This document shows, piece after piece, positions 1-27,335 of a DNA stretch of 64,000 nt. The DNA lies in contig NC_057862.1 in the NCBI RefSeq assembly GCF_019393635.1, positions 154,226,562 to 154,290,561 of the forward strand, read 5' to 3'. Position 1 is the stretch's first letter, and each line of letters starts with the position of its first letter. The translations under genes and the position numbers were made by a program. Below the pieces are notes generated by a model. The model saw only the letters and a list, made by a program, of their open reading frames with translations. It was not told the origin of the DNA and made no database searches. The stretch comes from Dromiciops gliroides. Taxonomy: Eukaryota; Chordata; Mammalia; Microbiotheria; Microbiotheriidae.

Positions 1-4
1 ATAG

Positions 5-15826
<15,822 letters not shown>

Positions 15827-15842
<16 letters not shown>

Positions 15843-16285
15843 ATTGAGCTTCTCTTGTGATAAAGGATATTTTTCATGTTATTGATTTCTTTTGAATCAA
15901 ACATCTGTTCTGTTTTGTAAAAACAAAAACACAAGCTTGCTTTATTTAACATTGCATACCTCATAGCTGTTGGCTATGCTATACACTGGCAAAGAGAACA
16001 CTTCCCCACTTATCTCCAAAGACATCTATTCAGATTCTCCATACATCCTGCTATACTTATTATGAATTTCAGAAAGAGAACTCTTTCCTTGTTTGTATAT
16101 TAACTTTTGATTATGCTATTTTGTGTATATTTTCTGTATACTCTTATAGTAGATAATCATGCAAGGCTTTGCCTTGGGGAAAGAGGGTGGTGTATTTGGC
16201 TCATGTGTTCTTTAATAGAGTGACTTTTTCCAACTTGGGTCTCATGATTTTTAGGTTGAAAATAAAACACATGCTGCTATTTATT
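15827..16285 (+). CDS. KIF23: KIF23 last exon: final codons and 3' UTR
   Basis: The coding part is 15827-15842 and completes KRRKP followed by TGA at 15840-15842. The remainder is 3' UTR. The first good poly(A) signal is AATAAA at 16261-16266, so cleavage near 16,285 is inferred. Further AATAAA-like signals near 16,578 and 16,770 could make longer transcripts. Confidence 0.85.
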
Positions 16286-19200
16286 TAGCTACAAAAATGC
16301 ACTTTAGACATGTTTTGCTGACAATACAGACTTTCATAACAAAGTGAATTCAGTGATTGTCTTATCAGAATTCATATTGGAAAGTGAATTGTGTTGAATT
16401 TCATATTCTATATGCATATCAATTTTCTGACATCTGACTATGACAAATGACCTAGGATAAAAAGCACTAAAAATATGAAGTGTATAATATGAAAAGACAT
16501 TTTTGTTTTATATTGCAACTGTATTATACAAATTAGAAAAAAATTGTAGGGTATTTTATTAAGTGGAACTACCAGTTAATAAACATATACATATATATAT
16601 AATGTATCTGTGAACAATTTGAAAAATATAACTAGCAAACATTTAAAATGTTTTGTATCACCTTGTCTTTCCAAATGTTTAATAAGAATATACCCTATTT
16701 ACTTTGCATAAATTTGAATTTCTTTTTTAAATGATTTTTTAGCACACATATTTTGCCATAAGTGCACAGGAATAAATTTTTGGTCTCAAATGAGAGAATA
16801 TTTATAAAGTGTTTACCACAGCCCCTGGTACATAATAGGTGCTAAAAAAATTTATTTCCTCTCCCTACCCTCCTTAGAATTGGAAAGGCTTCTGAGACCC
16901 AATCCATCCTACATACTTGAACTAGAATTCTTTCTGCAATCCTTGATGAGTGGTCATCTGACCTCTCTGCTTGAAGACTTAGGCCTGGGGAATTTACTGC
17001 CTTAAGAGATAGCCCATTTTAATTTTGGATAGATGTCAATGTGAGGAAATTTTTCATTATGTTGACCTAGAGATTTTCAAAGTGAAATCATGTTTTGATA
17101 AACACCAAGGGGACTATTCATTTTGTGTGTTATATTGGAATTTTGTTTGGACCTTGATAACTTTGTTATACAGACATTTTTATTGATGCTATTGTACCAA
17201 AACCACAGGCCTTGGGCTCAGGAGACCAGCACATGTTTACTAATTATGATTCTGGACAAATCACTTGGCTTATAAGAAAGTTTTTTAGAAATTACTAGAA
17301 ATTGTTTAACCCTGAGCCTCAGTTTCTTCATCTATTGCTATTTCTGCCTATTTTATTACTTTAGGTAATTTACAGTGAAACAATTCCCATTTTCCTTATA
17401 AGTAAAATGCAGGATTTGGACTAGCTGTCTAATGTGTATCTAAAACAGTAGCATCTTAAGATCCTATCTGCTTCATAAATTTTTGGTCTTTTGTGAGGGA
17501 AATGCTTGGTACCAATAGGATTTTACCCTTGTAGCAGTAAAGCACATCCCTTGAATGATCTGATTGCCAAAAAGGATTAGGACCCTTTGCATCACAATGG
17601 TTCTTTCAATTTGTATTGCCCTTGCTTGTACAAAATGCTATTTTGAAATTTTGGAAGAAGTTTCTAGTTTCCTTTTGCATCTGCTGCTTTCCTCATTTTT
17701 ACAGCTGAATTTAAAGCTTAGAAAAGCTTGACCAGATAGTAGACACTAGAATCTGGATCTGACTGCTAGTCCAATATTTAGTCATACCTCTTGAGTTATA
17801 TGCTGAGGGTAGCATATGTGTGTCTGTATAAAGGATCAAGTAGAGCACCCTCACATTCCTCTTGTGAGTAAGAAGCCAGGGAAGTTTCGGCTTCTGGATG
17901 ATATGTATGCAAAAAAGGCTTGTATGGGGCAAGAAAAGACCTAACATCCTTTGTTCTGTTATTGTGTGGGAAAGTCAACAAGTCACATAATTCATCTGGT
18001 CTTTTTGTGTGTTGGGCACTTCATTTGAAATAGTGAAGCAGTAGTTTGAACTTTCCATTTTCTAAATGGAGAAACCGGGACTTGGAGTTGTGATTGGCAC
18101 TGGAAGTAAACTAATCTTAGACAATATTTTAGTTGATGGTGCCTGACAAAAATCATATTAGAACCAGTTCTTGGGTTAGTGCTACCATCTGAGAAGAGCT
18201 GTGGTATTCATAATTCAAAAGTCTTATTTCTGCCTTTTTCTTGTTTGTTCCAGGCTGATGATAAAAGAATGCAAATAAGTTTTAAGTTAATCCTGGTTAG
18301 AAGACAGGAAGTTACTAGAGCTGTGAAATAAGTGGCTATTACAGTAGTAATGGTTTTGCCTTCCAAGCACTTGTAATTCAGTGTGCAAAATAATTTCTTT
18401 AATCAAATAAACTAGCTTTCTAAGAAAATGGGGGCATTTATTGAAAGAAAGTACTCCAGCAAAGGGAAGCAAAACAATTTGGTGGGTAGGGTTAAGCCGC
18501 CTCACTCAATTCCTTTTGCACCCTGAGTTTTATAACATTTCTCCCCTTTCCAACTTTGGGTCATTGAGCCTTGCATTTTAATCGATTAACAAACTGAAAG
18601 TTGCTGCTGCAAGATTTAAGTTCAAGTTTGTCTCCCTTTTACACCGAGTGTTATGGAAGGCAAGTCACTTAAGCTTTTGGTGTCCATAGCATTTATATGA
18701 CTGTTGCAGAGTGCAAATACCGGATCAGCATTCGAGAGGGAGTTTCCCCATGGAATAGACACTATCAGCTATGGATGAAATCACAGATCCCGACCAAAAG
18801 TGTCTAACGGTGTGCCTAGGTACTGGGGATATAGAAATAGTTCCTACCCTTAAGGAGCATATATTTTACCGTGGACAAACGTATTCAAATTATAGGATTG
18901 TAGCAGAACTAGAAGGAAACTCGGAGGACTTCTAGTCCAAATAAGGACACAAGACCCCAATCAATTGATCTGTACAAGGTCACTTAGAGGTAGGATTTGT
19001 CTCTTAGGACTCCAGATCCAGTACTTTTTCCACACTACTTTGCTGTGAAACTGAAACTGCTCTTACGGAGTTAACTCTCTAAAAGGGGAGACGGACATAT
19101 ATAAACCCATACATGATGTCTAAATGTCCACACGCCCATACTGGGTAATTGGGGTATAGTAAGGTGGTTGGACTTGGAAGCCAAAGGTGCAGGGAATGGG

Positions 19201-19430
19201 ATGTGTACCGCGCGGGGGCTGGGCGGCGGTGGATAGCAGGTAGGCGAGCTGACCTTGGCATCTAGCCGGGGGTGGCAGTGGTATGAGGCGGTAAGGGGCC
19301 GTTTAGATGTGGGGTATGTGTAACGAGTTGGATGGCTCCCACACTGCTGGGAGAACGACGGCTTTGATTTGGCTAGCGTGGAACAGCATATCCTCATGAA
19401 GCCCCACGGCTGAGTTCACAGGCCTTCCAG
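16286..19430. other. KIF23-RPLP1A intergenic DNA with ancient repeats
   Basis: MIR-like remnants are near 16,810-16,860, 17,195-17,480, 17,680-17,790 and 18,890-19,050. A CR1/L3-like LINE remnant is near 16,870-17,080 (gagtggtcatctgacctctc, tgcttgaagactt). Short open frames at 17.7-18.5 and 19.07-19.4 kb have no recognisable product. Confidence 0.55.
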
Positions 19431-19538
19431 CATGAATTCCACGCACGCGCCTGACCGGTAGCTCAAACTACCTTTCCCTAAACTTTAACCGCTGCTTCCC
19501 TAGAAGCAAAGTGCATTTGGCCATTCGCTGAGCACGAA

Positions 19539-19678
19539 CCGGAAGTGAAAGGCCCTATCGGGGCACTGCTAATGGTTCCGTACACGTAAGTTAAAGCTCC
19601 GCCCAGCTACTTCCGCTCAGCGCACGCGCCGATTGGCCAGACGGCGCGGATATAAGGCGCTGCGCCGGGCCTTGGGTC
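19539..19678 (+). promoter_or_regulatory. RPLP1 copy A core promoter with 5' TOP start
   Basis: In order: ETS-type ccggaagt at 19539-19546, GC-box-like ctccgccc near 19597, reversed ETS core cttccg at 19610-19615, inverted CCAAT box (attgg) at 19632-19636, and TATA-like tataag at 19651. A pyrimidine tract ctttctcttc then begins at 19678. The spacing fits initiation on that C, giving the 5' terminal oligopyrimidine that puts ribosomal protein mRNAs under mTOR/LARP1 translational control. The start site is inferred, not measured. Confidence 0.8.
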
Positions 19679-22600
19679 TTTCTCTTCAGTTGTCTGTAAG
19701 GTGCTTGGTTCTTCTTCGGAAGCTAAGGCCACGTTGGGGTGAACCCTCACTTCAGCCGGCGGCTAGCACCACTACAAACAAGTTTCCTCATCCATATCTC
19801 CCGAAATGGCCGTCTCCGAGCTCGCTTGCATCTACTCTGCTCTCATCCTTCACGACGATGAGGTTACGGTCACGGTGAGTGTTGGGCTTGGTCGGGGGTG
19901 GCTTTTAGGCCGGCGTTCCCTTGCTCGGGTCCCCTCTCACTTAAGCCTCCGCGCAGCGTGCAGTTTGGCCGAACGGCCCTGAAAGGGAGAGACGCGGCAG
20001 GGCCAGACCATGTTTTCGGTAGTCCCTCGATTTAGACTGACCGGCCTGTAGGGGCAGCTCCCTGCCGTACAGACTCCTGGAGTCGCGGCCTGACGGACGG
20101 GTTCAGCTGGTGCTTGAGCACGCGGCCCGCCTTGGCTTCCGGCCTCCGGTTGGGGGAGGGGGAGCCTCCACCACGTGGCTGCCGCCAGCCGGGGATTCTG
20201 GCAGCGTTTTATTCCGAGTCAAGTATTTAAGTGTCGGTTGGTTTGCCAACAGGCCTAGATTACGATGGGTTACGTGGCCAGCGTTTCTTTCTAGGGCCAG
20301 TCTGCGGGAGTTAACTTACCCTTCCATTTTAATAGAAGCGACTCCAAAAGTAAAGCGCAAAGTTTAACTTGGTTTGTGTAGTATTTGTGCATTTATGTTG
20401 ATAATAGCTAAAGTGGAGAGCATGGGAGAGGCGTTGCGGAGGTAGGAATGGCAAGATTTGGAAACTACTTGGAGATTACAAAGTGAAGAGTTCTGCACCC
20501 CATGACAGTTACAAATTGGGAAGGTGATCAGACTTGGAGGAAAGAACGTTATTTTTTGCGTGTTGATTTTGAAGAGTCTCCAGGACAAGAGATTGCGGGC
20601 TGAGTTGTAGGGAAGAGACGAAACTGGAGCGTCGAAATCCCCAGGGTATCCCAAAAGTCTTTAATGCTTTTTTTTTTTTTTTTGCGGGGCAATGGGGTTA
20701 AAAATGACTTGTCCAGGGTCACACAGCTAGTGTTAAGTGTCTGAGGCCGGATTTGAACTCAGGTACTCCTGAATCCAGGGCCGGTGCTTTAACCACTGCG
20801 CCATCTAGCTGCCCCTTTAATGCACTTTTAAGCTTTAAGAACTAGAATCTGAATGCCACAAGGTAACCAAAAAAAAGCCAGTTTAAAGGTTAGTTTTATT
20901 TAATATTTAAAATATTGGTGTCATGGGAAAAATGGGGTACGGGGGTAGGGGTTTGGGGTCCTTAGGAATTCCTCTTGAAAGAATTACACCCTCTTCCACA
21001 CAAAAGCAATTAGAATGAGATGGTAGTTTATTAAGGGGAAGGGAAGGGAAACCATGAAAGAAGCCCTTGGACTTCTCATGAGGAGAAGGCATGGCACAGA
21101 GCGTGGCTCTGAGATATCAATCTCCTCGAGCAGGAGACTGGCAGGTACTTTTATAGGGGACTGATGGGGGTGACCATCTGACTGGTAAGTTCCTTTAGTG
21201 AGGGAGGACCATCGTATTGGGTTAGAGGTGTCTGCAGATCTCAAGCCATCTCAGGATACAAAGGAAGCAGCCACACCTAAGTCTTAATGCTCCACGGTTG
21301 AGGGAGACTAGAATGAAGGGTGGGGGTCCCAGAGCTAGCTCAGTTCAATCCGGTTCCACTTAACTCTTAAGGTGTGTCTGTCCTTTAGTTTAGTTTCTCA
21401 AGAAGGTTCTTTGATGTGCCCCAGAGAACTTCTGGGGGTGCCCAGGGCCCATGACATTGGTATAATTTTTGTTAAAATTTAGTCTATCACATCATCAGCT
21501 TTTGTGATTGCTGCCCCTAAGGTCATTCAGGGAATAGATTTTGATGCCAGCTTCAGTTTTGAGATGCCCCACCATTAAGTCTAATGGAGGTACATCAAAT
21601 GACCAAAAGTGGCCAAGTAAAAGGATTTGCCGAACTAAGTGTTCTGAGAAAGTTTAATCTGGAAGCTGACCCTGTGCAATGTATAATGACAGTATGCCAT
21701 ATCTTTTTGAAGTTTTAAAGATGCTTATTCAGCATTCACAAAGCTGCAAATTATTGGCCAGAGTATTTTCAATTCCTGACAAAATTCCAAAGTTGTAAAT
21801 TTAATCATTAAACTATCAAATGATGTTTTGGTAATTTTATAGTGTTAAAACTTTGAAGTTATTAAAGCTTAAAACTGAACTAAGGGGCAGCTAGGTGGCA
21901 CAGTGGATAGATAAAGCATTGGCACTGGATTCAGGAGGACCTAAATTCAAATCCAGCCTCAGACACTTGACACTAGCTGTGTGACCCTGGGCAAGTCACT
22001 TAACCCTCATTGCCCTGCAAAATAAATAAATTTAAAAAACTGAACTAAGACTTCTGAACAGTCCTGTATAGGCCTGGGAGTCCTGGCCTTGAGATAATTA
22101 AATCCCTGGGATTGAAAGAAAAGGGGGTGAGGGTGGTGTAGTTGCCCTTAAGGAGCTAAGTCTATTGAGAAAACTATACTGGGAGGTTGAAGAGGGGAAG
22201 GGGGCCAATAAGGTAATTACACTAGTTAAGTGAGGAAATGAGATTATCTGAACTGAGCTTTCCTTAAATGGAGGTTTGGAAATTGATGGTTCCACCCTTC
22301 AATCTGAGGGACTGGGTGGGGAGTACCAGGGCTGATGAGATTTACTGGATGTTGAGTTTCTGGGCCTGAATTTCCAAAAGTGGGCAAATGGGTGAGACTA
22401 GGAAGAGACTGGTCTCCTGGAAAAGACAAATTAAAAGCCAAGAATCTTGGGGGAGAGTGGGCCACTGTTAAATCTTGCAGCCAGATGTGTTTCTAGCTTA
22501 ACAGCAATGAAGTGCTGCCATACCTTAATATTGGGGGAAAGGGTTGATCTGAGTAGGTAGAAGTGTTTATTTTGATGGTGCTGCAATTTCTAAAGAAATG

Positions 22601-24065
22601 AAGATCTTGTATGGATCTGATTCCAGTTCTTTAGAAATTGTAGCACCATCATTTGTGACGGACCCTTGTAGATTTATTTTCCCTTACATAAAAATTTGAG
22701 ATGTCAGCAGTTAATATTTGAAAGCAAAGCTATTGGAATCTTATAAGAATGGAAACTGCCATAAATAAAACTGTAGTCCTATTCAGCAATCTTTTTTTTT
22801 TTTACCTAGTTTCTACTTAATGGCTTTTGTGCAGTCTATGAAGTTTGTATTCTGTATTGTCATTCTAAGAATGTGAATTTCAACCACATTTTATTTGTTT
22901 CAGGAGGATAAAATTAATGCCCTCATTAAAGCAGCAGGTGTAAATGTTGAACCGTTCTGGCCTGGATTATTTGCAAAGGTAAGACAACCGTGGACATGTT
23001 TGTTGTATAGACATTGAACCATTTGAACTCTCTTTTGTGCTAGTTGTGTGACCATGGGCAAATCACTGGGTCTTTTAGAGCCAGTTACCTCCTGGATGAT
23101 AAAAGTAACATGGTGGTGGTTGAGTACCAAAAACAACCTAAAATGATACAAATCTGAGTAATCTGAGCTTCAATTTGCTCAAGTATAAAAATGAGGGGTT
23201 TTAGTCCCAAGTGGTGAGAGGAATATTAGAGCCTATAAGCAGAGTGCCTCTGTCAGGATTCAGGACTGGGTTTTGATAGGATGTTGAGTATCAGATTGTT
23301 CATTTATCACAGATGTTGTTTATGACTTAAGTATTTGGGGTTAGGATGAAAACTTTGCTGGCGTAGTGTTTGATAATCGAATGTTGCTTTCAGGCCCTGA
23401 ACAATGTAAACATTGCTAGTCTCATCTGCAATGTAGGAGTTGGTGGACCTGCCCCAGCAGCTGGTGGTGCTGCCCCTGCTGGAGGTGCTGCTCCTGCTAG
23501 CACAGCTGCCCCAGGTAAGTAGTCTTGATTTATTGGACAACTTGGGTTAGATCATGTATGTGGGTAGATTTGTTCATGGAATAACAGTTCCTTAATCATT
23601 TTCCCAGACAAAATACTTCTGTTATTACCCTTTGTGGAATGTCTTGCCTAAGATCTAGCCTACTTCAGTATGGTAATGGCATACATACATTTTGGTATTA
23701 TAGTAGCAAATGGGCAAAACCATTGGGCACATATAACAAGCAAATTAGAGCTAACTTCTGTAATTGGGCATTGCTATAGCACTTTCCTTTTGAAAGTAGG
23801 CTTTTTGGGAAGCTGAGATTTGTTATATCTAAGGGTATAATAGAGTTCTTTATGGGAAATTCATTAGATTTTGTTAGCTGTTCCTACTAAAAGTCAATTC
23901 AGTTTTCAGATGTATAATTTTGATTCTTGTCTCTTTTTAGCTGAGGAGAAGAAGAAAGAGGAAGCAAAAAAAGAAGAGTCCGAGGAGTCTGATGATGACA
24001 TGGGCTTTGGTCTGTTTGACTAAATATATTTTTTGAAACATTAAATAAAAAGCTTAACTAAAAAA
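19678..24065 (+). CDS. RPLP1: RPLP1 copy A: 60S acidic ribosomal protein P1 (complete gene)
   Basis: Coding exons 19806-19874, 22904-22978, 23394-23514 and 23941-24023 total 348 bases: 115 residues plus TAA. The four-exon layout matches human RPLP1. P1 pairs with P2 on P0 to form the flexible stalk of the large subunit that recruits translation GTPases. Visible are the N-terminal helical dimerisation region, the Ala/Gly/Pro hinge in exon 3, the acidic EESEESDDD stretch (casein kinase II-type serines) and the terminal GFGLFD. Oddities: the start reads MAVSEL, one codon shorter than the usual MASVSEL, and [10 protein letters not shown] stands where human has ALANVNIGSL. The hinge is longer than in copy B. 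Position and orientation next to KIF23 match human RPLP1, so by synteny this is the orthologue. Poly(A) signal AATAAA at 24044-24049; the 3' UTR is only about 40 bases. Confidence 0.96.
19806..19874 (+). CDS. RPLP1: RPLP1 copy A exon 1, coding part
   Basis: ATG at 19806 in context cgaaATGG; 23 codons, [20 protein letters not shown] then TVT; donor ACG|gtgagt. The 5' UTR block gaagctaaggcc and cagccggcggctagca recurs in copy B. Confidence 0.95.
20668..20814 (-). mobile_element. WSINE1-like CORE-SINE
   Basis: Reverse copy in RPLP1A intron 1; duplication ctttaatgc at 20659-20667 and 20815-20823. Confidence 0.94.
20919..21456 (-). mobile_element. Solitary LTR of an endogenous retrovirus (fossil)
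   Basis: 538 bp bounded by the inverted ends TGTCATGGG and CCCATGACA, flanked by TTGG on both sides. A reversed poly(A) signal (tttatt near 21,029) sets the minus orientation. A 4-base duplication fits the gammaretrovirus-like ERV1 class, but the family is inferred. No internal region remains, as expected after LTR-LTR recombination. The clean ends suggest moderate age. Confidence 0.75.
21885..22035 (+). mobile_element. WSINE1-like CORE-SINE
   Basis: Duplication aaaactgaactaag at 21871-21884 and 22036-22049, in RPLP1A intron 1. Confidence 0.94.
22573..22651 (+). ncRNA. Candidate intronic hairpin (pre-miRNA-like or MITE remnant)
   Basis: Arms 22573-22597 and 22627-22651 pair over 25 positions, one of them G-U. 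The 29-base loop contains an inner agatc/gatct stem. Size and shape fit a microRNA precursor, and the host intron belongs to a highly transcribed gene. The 3' arm contains tagcaccatc, equal to the first ten bases of miR-29a, but it falls at the stem base, so it need not be the mature end. A palindromic DNA-transposon remnant is the main alternative. Confidence 0.4.
22904..22978 (+). CDS. RPLP1: RPLP1 copy A exon 2
   Basis: 25 codons, [20 protein letters not shown] then GLFAK, protein-identical to copy B and human. Acceptor tttgtttcag, donor AAG|gtaaga. Confidence 0.96.
23015..23165 (+). repeat. MIR relic in RPLP1A intron 2
   Basis: Contains gtgtgaccatgggcaaatca and decayed flanks of a MIR element. 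Confidence 0.6.
23394..23514 (+). CDS. RPLP1: RPLP1 copy A exon 3, hinge
   Basis: [18 protein letters not shown], then the Ala/Gly/Pro hinge ending AAP and one base of an Ala codon. 121 bases, three more than in copy B. Donor CCAG|gtaagt. Confidence 0.95.
23941..24023 (+). CDS. RPLP1: RPLP1 copy A exon 4, acidic C-terminus
   Basis: Completes Ala, then [19 protein letters not shown] and MGFGLFD, stop TAA at 24021-24023. Acceptor ctctttttag. Confidence 0.96.
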
Positions 24066-26100
24066 TGGAGTGGTTTTGCTAATTTTGGGGTGGTCTCAGC
24101 AAGGACCACAGAAGTGCTCAGGAGAGGTAGACTCTGGGAGAATGAAAAGTCTTTAAAGTTTTGTTTCCATTGATAAAAGAATATCTAGTTCTCACTTAGA
24201 ACCTTTGATAATGACTTTGCTTAGAACCTGGTTTTCTGGTCTGTTGGCAGCTAGCTGCTTTTTTCTGCTTCTGGGCACAGGGTACGATGAACTTCTTCAC
24301 CAGGATCTCCATGGGGCAGGTGATGGCAGTATTGTTGTCTTACCTGTACTTGGGGGTTCCTTGAAAAATAATAAGAGGCCATCCTTTCCACAAGAGTTAC
24401 TTCAGTGGACTGTGACTGGGAAATGAGGTTGTGCTGGAGATTGTCACTGTGGCATTTAAATGGTTGTAGACAGCTGGACTTGGAGTCAGGAAGACTTGTG
24501 TTCAACTCTTCTCTCAGATATTTATTGGCTGTGTGACCCTCCACCCTCTCTGAGGAGTCATTGGATAATTGAACTTCAGGTTAATATAAAGTGCTTTTCA
24601 AAACGCCTCTGTAAATATTTGCTGTTATCAGTTTACCTCTGATGCTTGTGGCTGTTTTGACTTTGCTTCTTAGTGTACTAGTCTAAGGACTGGCTTGCTT
24701 GTTAAACTTAGATGCTAAATTGTACAGCTTTTCCTCATTCCCTAATCCTGGAAAGACTAGCTAGAAAGGGAAAGAAAACAATCTTATAGTCATGAATTAT
24801 CTGAGCTTGGAAGGCTTTCAGTGATTTAAAAAAATTAAAAGAATTTTAACTGCTTCTGTAGTTAGTGATAACTGTAAAGATGATCATTTTCAGTTATCAC
24901 TGAAGCTGTTGCTCAGTTAGATACTAGGGTTTGATGGGTGTTGAGTAATGAAATTGTTATTGGAATATGTAAGCACTTGTTCCCAGTTACTTGAGAACAA
25001 AGGAATTTTCTTTTACTGTGTACATTAGGATTATTTTATACATGAATGGATCTGTAATAATGTACGCTCCAGGACCTCCCATACTTTCTACCCCATGCAG
25101 CTCCTCCCCATTTCACCAACTAAAAAAAGAATTGGTCTCATGGAATGTTCTGGACATTGTCCATTTTATATAATCCAAATAAGGAGGACTTAGATTATAA
25201 CGTACAGGAGTTTTTAAGTTGTACATACAGTTGTATGGTTGAATTCAGAAAATGGCTTGTATTTTACCCATCAGTATACCTATGTTTTCCCTTGACTTTG
25301 ACTAATTTATGGTTACATGATGTTTCCCTTAATCCATTTAGTATTGATTTACTAAGACATTCAGAAATTTTGCCTTTCTCATTTTGTCTAATTTCTGAGG
25401 ATTAATTAGTTGACTCTCATAACCAGTCTGCTTGTGTCCTTGATTTTGTCTTTCAGGATTTGTTTCATTGGTCTCTTATGTCTAGTTCTCATTGGAGTGT
25501 ACAGGTTTATAACCATACTTAATTTTTCTCTCATTCTACACTGTCATCATCTCGGGCTGTCCTATATCTTCCCCGTTTGATGTTTAATTTCTAAAAGTAA
25601 TTTGAGAAGTTACCTCAATGGCTATATTTCACTGGAATCTCACACAAACACCTGTGAAAATGACTTCTCCACTGGACCCCATTACCCTTGTTCAGAATCT
25701 TTTCACTTATCCTGGATTATTGTGATAATTTAACTGCTTATGTTTTTATTCTCATTTCTATTTTCCATGTGATCTCTCCCACCACCACCCCCCCCCTTCC
25801 TTAACAGGTCTAACTTTCCTGCTCACCTCTCCCATCTTTGCCTTTGTATATACCATTCCTTATTGCTATATTCCTTTACCTCACTGATAGAACTTAATTT
25901 CAAGGCCCAGCTAAAGTTACTAAATGCTGAAGCCTTTTAGTGATCTTTAAGTTTTCTTAGAGGACTTTGCTTGGTCAGGCACTTGCTTATATTATACTTT
26001 GGGCATGTTGCTGGTCTCCTTTACCCTAATACCATTTGCCGATCAAGTTTGTAGGTATCTTGGTTACCGGCATAATTTTTCATTTTCCTCTTTCAGTTCC
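24066..26100. other. Interval between the two RPLP1 genes, first half
   Basis: A MIR relic (+) lies at about 24,450-24,640 and an L2-like 3' fragment (+) at about 25,800-25,980 (ctgatagaactt, caaggcccagct). The remainder is unassigned. Open frames of 60-97 codons at 24.2-25.4 kb lack recognisable products. Confidence 0.5.
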
Positions 26101-26880
26101 TTCCACTTGGTTTGAGTTTATTTCATTGGTGTAGAGAACTGCTGGTGAGGAAACACCTGCACTGGCTGTATTAGTAAGATTGACGGATAGGTTCTTACAA
26201 GTGCTTGCTGAACTAAACTTTGACAGCATCTTAGACTAAGCTGCATGAGTATCGGCTACTGCTTTGTGCATCTGTGCTGCCATACAGGTTTGTGAGGAAC
26301 GCTTTCTGGGTGTTTGAAAAGTATTTAAGCAAAAGTAATTTACCCTTATTTTCCTAGAAGTTGGTCATATAATACAATATGTTGAGGAAGCCAAGAACGT
26401 GGCTGCTTTAGCTGTGATTGAAGCTGCCTGACCTGCTGACTTTATTCTTATTCCTTGGAATGAAAATGTGATAACCCTTAAGCAAACAATCTCAATTCTT
26501 CTGGTCCAAGGCCTGCAACAAAGGGATCCTCTACCTGCTCTTGCTTGGCATCAGAACAAAGCTGAGGACTGGGGATGACACTGCTTTGAGCTATAAGAGG
26601 TCAGAAAGCCCTTGGCAGCTATAAAACATTAGGAAAAAGTAGAATATACAGAATTACTATTGGACACCAACCTTTAGACCCTTCACCTGTCGGCTTAAAA
26701 GAATATAATGTAACCACTAAACACTACTGTTGGGAAAGTTGTGAAATATACTGGTTAGAGAGCCAGTTGATAACTAGGGACAAGTACCAGGACATGCTCT
26801 TAGACTATGTTTGCCCTATTCCCTTCTACAATCTTACCCAAAAGGAAGGAGAGTAACCCTGCATGTTTTGTTTTGAACCC
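26100..26880. other. Repeat-poor stretch between RPLP1 copies
   Basis: No SINE, LINE core or long open frame seen over about 780 bases. Ends at a C run near 26,880. Confidence 0.45.
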
Positions 26881-26999
26881 CCCCCCCCAAAAAAAGGTTG
26901 CTGCTCGTTCATGATTTTCAGATTATTCAGAATTCATGCGCTAGCATACAGAGATCCAAGTCCCTATTCTCAAGAAGCTTGACTTCTGTGGTAGCAGCA

Positions 27000-27335
27000 G
27001 TGAGAGGATATTGTAGAAACAGGTTTAATTTCAGAAAGACAACAGTAAGCAAAAGGATAAGGAAAGGACTCCCATGCAAGAGGTGGCACCTGGTGTGATT
27101 CTTGAAGGTTTAGGGGTGAGGAGGGAATGCATTATAAGCATAAGTGGACATGAAAAGGCATGGAACACTGACATTAGGAAATAGCTTACCTGGCTGAAGT
27201 GTGATGGGAGCCAGATTATGGGCAATTCAAAATGGCTAGGCAGAAATTTACTTACTGATTTTTGGCCTTTTTTTAGTCCTAAAAACAATAGGGAATCACT
27301 GAAGATAAAGTAGCAGGTTGATAGGTTTAGACCCA
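27000..27335 (-). repeat. L2-like LINE relic
   Basis: Resembles the reversed L2 sequence of the 59-63 kb region (aatagggaatcactgaag, gtagcaggttgata). Decayed. Confidence 0.45.

Larger units (their letters stand above)
19440..20230. promoter_or_regulatory. CpG island at RPLP1 copy A
   Basis: CpG-dense block over the promoter, first exon and start of intron 1, in otherwise AT-rich DNA. Confidence 0.75.

Noticed and set aside
19071-19397. 108-codon minus-strand frame upstream of RPLP1 copy A
   Set aside because: Pro/Ser/His-rich reading of GC-rich promoter-flanking DNA; no similarity recognised. A divergent promoter transcript cannot be excluded.
24251-24544. Minus-strand open frame and PMEILVKKFIVPCAQKQKK-like reading near 24.3 kb
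   Set aside because: I considered a processed pseudogene, but no protein could be recognised and neighbouring frames do not agree.
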